Made by a program: the position numbers and the translations under genes. Below, piece by piece: positions 61,047-64,000 of a stretch of DNA of 64,000 bases. Origin of the DNA: Mucor racemosus. Lineage: Eukaryota > Mucoromycota > Mucoromycetes > Mucorales > Mucoraceae. The DNA is taken from NCBI GenBank assembly GCA_027405735.1, contig JAPEHQ010000007.1, forward strand, positions 248,001 to 312,000. Reading direction: 5' to 3'. Each line of letters begins with the position of its first letter. Position 1 is the stretch's first letter. The notes beneath the pieces are model-generated. The model had not been told where the DNA came from. It did not search any database and was given only the letters and a program-made list of their open reading frames with translations.

Positions 61047-61943
61047 TGTCGTGATAATAATGTTGCAAATCGAACAGCAACTCTTCTTTTTTTTTCTTAA
61101 ATAAATTACTATCAATCAAAAATAAACAAACAATCTTGATCCCCAAAAATTACATTATACTTCCAGATTCTAGTTCAGAAGTAACACAAATCATACACGA
61201 AATTCACCAAACCTTATATACTATTGATTTAATCTCCCATTGTATTATTTTACAACTCATACAAAAGAACAACAGATTCAATTACCATAAATACAACATA
61301 ACCGAATATTGACAGGATCAATATCTGAAATCTTTACCTAATCTTTCCAAATATTTACTCAGTGATTATAAATAATCAACACATATTCATGGAAATATAC
61401 GGATGTAACCACATCTCATATCATTACAATCTGTAAACTCAACTTTTTCTTTAGATGTCAGTAAAGACATTTTATTATCAAATTCAAATAACATTATCAA
61501 CATCGAGGATGTTCTAACAGACAAACATTAGTATAAATAACAACATTTCAAAAGAACAATTAATAAAGATATCTTATATTCTTACCTATATTTTGATTAT
61601 ATACTATTCTTCATATCATTTTTGATATTCTTTACTTTACATTTACTATTTTATATATATTTTATTGTACATTTCTTATTTTTCTTTATTCATTTCGTTT
61701 TATATATTTATATAAAACATTTATTATAGTTGGACAACTTAAAACCTGGTGCTCATTTAATAGATATAACTGCATTGGCTATACTCTATTCTCTTATTCT
61801 TAATTTCTTATTCACTTTACTACAATCTCAATTGTAACAATGTAATGAGACAAATACAGTTATAAGTTAAAAAACAATGTTTATTAAGTTTGACATTTAA
61901 CTTATAACTATATTTGTCTCATTACATTATTATTATCACGACA
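61047..61943 (+). mobile_element. 5' LTR of a gypsy-type retrotransposon next to the tRNA gene
   Basis: Begins TGTCGTGATAATAATG and ends ATTATTATCACGACA (a 15-bp inverted terminus), 897 bp. The next bases AT-TGGTAGCAGCAGC form a primer-binding site of the usual TGGTAGC start, consistent with an initiator-methionine-like primer. It starts 56 bp beyond the tRNA. The 3' LTR is missing because the element is broken at about 62550. Confidence 0.75.
61839..61928. repeat. Long hairpin inside the LTR
   Basis: Arms 61839-61871 and 61896-61928 are complementary over 33 nt with one mismatch (AATGTAATGAGACAAATA... and reverse), separated by 24 nt. It lies just before the LTR end. Confidence 0.85.
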
Positions 61944-61945
61944 AT

Positions 61946-61958
61946 TGGTAGCAGCAGC
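61946..61958 (+). other. Primer-binding site of the retrotransposon
   Basis: TGGTAGCAGCAGC, two bases after the LTR end. The first seven bases complement the 3' end of fungal initiator tRNA-Met (GCTACCA); the following bases do not obviously match it. Confidence 0.5.
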
Positions 61959-62270
61959 TAAAAGATTAACTTTAGCTGTAATTTATATTCTTTTTTTTAT
62001 TCCTTAATTGATGAACCCGGAAAGACAACTTGAAAATTACACTTGGCTCAAATCTGTCAATTTTATATTAAAAAACAAGCTTCATTCTGACAAGCACAGA
62101 AACTTCATCAAGTTTTACAACGAACAATTTTCAAACAAATCAATCAAGTATACGGACTACGCTAGAGTTAAATATATCAACAATCGTAAACATTCGTTGC
62201 AAATTGACAACAACAAACTCATTGCAACTGTGAATCATCTATATTCTTCTTATCAGCAACACAATTTAAC

Positions 62271-62549
62271 ATGGGCAAAAACATTGATCCTGAAGCTTTT
62301 TCAAAGGCTGATACCTTATCTCTTCTACAATCCTTACTATTAAATCAACAAAATAGTCGTCCATCCACTCCTGCTATTATCAAAATTGCTGAACCGAAAG
62401 CAACTGATCACTTTGTTTGAAACTTGAAATCGGCATTGTTTGCCAAGGTTCCTGGTGCTTATCCCGCTTCCTTAATAGATGCAACATTTAAGGCAGCCTT
62501 TGATGATGAAGAAATTTGTTTCCTCTCACCTGATGTTCCTCCTGTAAAG
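62271..62549 (+). pseudogene. Truncated retrotransposon gag-like gene
   Basis: ATG at 62271 opens MGKNIDPEAFSKADTLSLLQ, followed by a Ser/Pro linker, a TGA at 62418-62420, then in the same frame NLKSALFAKVPGAYPASLID and FKAAFDDEEICFLSPDVPPV until the sequence joins a truncated LTR1 at about 62551. It lies downstream of the PBS where gag is expected. A second frame (62011-62343) overlaps in another phase and contains LENYTWLKSVNFILKNKL. Both are broken or truncated, so the element is dead. Confidence 0.5.
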
Positions 62550-62550
62550 T

Positions 62551-62740
62551 ATGTACACATTTATCCACTATATTGATCTCCATTTTATCTAATTCTTATT
62601 TAAAGTAAAGGTAGTATGAATAGACACTAAACTACTAAATGGTACAGTATATACTGATTCATACTAATGCATAAACGTTCTACTGAGCTTCGATCCTAAC
62701 AGCTTATAGTTAAGGGCAAATCAACATAACAATGTGGATC
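62551..62740 (+). mobile_element. LTR1 fragment (both ends truncated)
   Basis: TATGTACACATTTATCCACT matches LTR1 from its ninth base; similarity ends near 62740. It replaces the rest of the gag gene, marking a rearrangement or nested insertion. Confidence 0.65.
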
Positions 62741-63021
62741 TAGATTTAGTTATAATAATATAAATAAACGCAATTTGAATGTGCCGTGTTACTAATGTAA
62801 ATAGATTGATCTGACATGGAATGTTAGAAAGATATAATTGATCCCATACTGATCTAACGGATAAATGTAATATAGAGTTTGTATATAAATAGGGCAAATT
62901 ATTGATATTAAATAAAGATGATCTTCAGTTTCTGTGTGTGATTTAATTTAGCAAGTTTCTTTATTAAATTATACATTTTTCTCGCTACAATATTTATTCT
63001 AAATCTTATACATTTCATATA
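62741..63021. other. AT-rich junction sequence, no gene recognised
   Basis: Contains a TATAAATAGG TATA-like word and TTAAATAAAG, which could belong to another LTR, but no boundaries can be set. Confidence 0.35.
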
Positions 63022-64000
63022 ATAGCTATAATGTTTAGAGCAACAATGGTTTTTATTCGAGCATAAACTTAAATAACACTTACTGCTTAAATTTATATGC
63101 AAGCCAAATCTAAGGCTATAAATGTTACTTTATCACGCATATAATTTAAACAAATAAACTTTCTTTGAACGTACTATTTTAGTTTATGATTGTCAGCTGT
63201 AAAAAAATTTGTTTTCAACAAGCATAGCTACAATCAAAACTATGGCTATTAGGGAAGATATTATATTATTTTTTTTCTGGAGCATTTTGTAAGATTGTAG
63301 CCAGCTCTAGCTTTTTATTGAGTAGATATAAATATCATTGCCTTCGATTTGATCTGGTAATCAAGAAATACGCCCAACAATACAGTAATAAATAATGATG
63401 TCTGATCTTAGAATGTGGTTAAATCAAAAGATGAGTCTCTCATATACCGACTGCTACCTATTATAAAAAGTATTAGCTCATTATGTTAGCATATGCATCC
63501 AGATAAAAGAAAAGAATACCAGCTTGATACTGTAGTCTTATATGCATTATCAAACGGCAAATATATCCTTGGAATATGAAAACAAAAAGGGAGAAACAAC
63601 ATTACAGATAGAAAAGGATTTTTCAGGAATTACATTATTTAGCGCCGCAATTAAAATCCTGCAAAGTTACACATTTTAGCCAATGTAAAAGCAGCATTAC
63701 AGCGCATGTACCATAAACTAAACAAAGCAGGAAATATTTGCTACCATAAAAACATACATTTTCCTACTAAAAAAACCGTCTGTCATGTCATACATTCATT
63801 AAAAAATTGAAAAAGCGAGCCCGTAGAGCGACGCCGTAATTGAGCATAGCAAGGTTGAACGGTTAAATCTCTTATCCTATCGTATATCTAAGTTTTGAAT
63901 AAAAAAGCGTGTGTTTTTTTTACTTTTCTTATATTTAACCACGTACGGTCTAAAAATTCAGACTTTGTAGCGGACATTTTCGGGGCCTCATTTTATCCTT
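63022..64000 (+). mobile_element. CACTA-like element, copy 5 (internal part, continues beyond window)
   Basis: Homologous to 695-2400 of copy 1 with minor deletions (ATAGCTATAATGTTTA..., GCGAGCCCG...GCGACGCC, GTAGCGGACATTTTCGGG). Ends are not in the window. Confidence 0.65.

Noticed and set aside
62908..63102. 64-residue minus-strand frame
   Set aside because: AT-rich repeat sequence without recognisable similarity.

Overview
This AT-rich eukaryotic window most probably comes from an early-diverging filamentous fungus of the Mucoromycota. The reasons are GT-AG introns of 46-77 nt, a fungal-type transcription factor domain, an AVO2-like TORC2 subunit, a DUF3659/DUF6987 LEA-like protein, a DUF1264 protein, and many Ty3/Gypsy-type LTR remnants. 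No species is claimed.

Layout. 1-6.7 kb is transposon: a CACTA-ended element carrying a solo LTR, followed by another LTR and part of a decayed repeat (family B). 6.75-15.3 kb is a compact cluster of six genes on strictly alternating strands (- + - + - +), i.e. three head-to-head pairs. It holds a 1298-residue LEA/DUF3659/DUF6987 protein, a disordered acidic/lysine-rich protein, and four small disordered proteins that share one C-terminal block of about 27 residues (LRLDLNL...LKA...G-V-L-LL). This is the most interesting coding locus in the window. 15.3-26.9 kb is repeat-rich: two family-B copies, a second CACTA-like copy with three LTRs in it, and a gypsy protease relic. 26.9-32.9 kb holds a secreted beta/gamma-crystallin-like protein, a zinc-cluster-less fungal transcription factor domain protein, and a Gda1-type Golgi nucleoside diphosphatase.

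33-51.2 kb is again a transposon graveyard. It has two inverted CACTA-like copies containing decayed pieces of a dynein intermediate chain gene and, in one copy, of an FLVCR/DIRC2-like transporter. An intact DDE-plus-chromodomain transposase sits between two almost identical 233-bp inverted-ended repeats. Several solo LTRs have exact 5-bp target duplications, and two mariner-like MITEs lie in and near this region. 52.0-60.0 kb is ordinary gene-dense sequence: a BMT5-like 25S rRNA methyltransferase, tubulin cofactor D (14 exons reconstructed to one open frame), a divergently transcribed AVO2-like ankyrin protein, and a DUF1264/OBAP-like protein. 60.9-64 kb has a tRNA-Ala(AGC), a 5' LTR starting 56 bp beyond it with primer-binding site and gag remnant, and another CACTA-like copy that runs off the window.

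Functional links are limited. TBCD and the AVO2-like gene share a 150-bp divergent promoter. The six alternating genes at 6.75-15.3 kb look like a co-evolved family of disordered structural or stress proteins, but their function is unknown.
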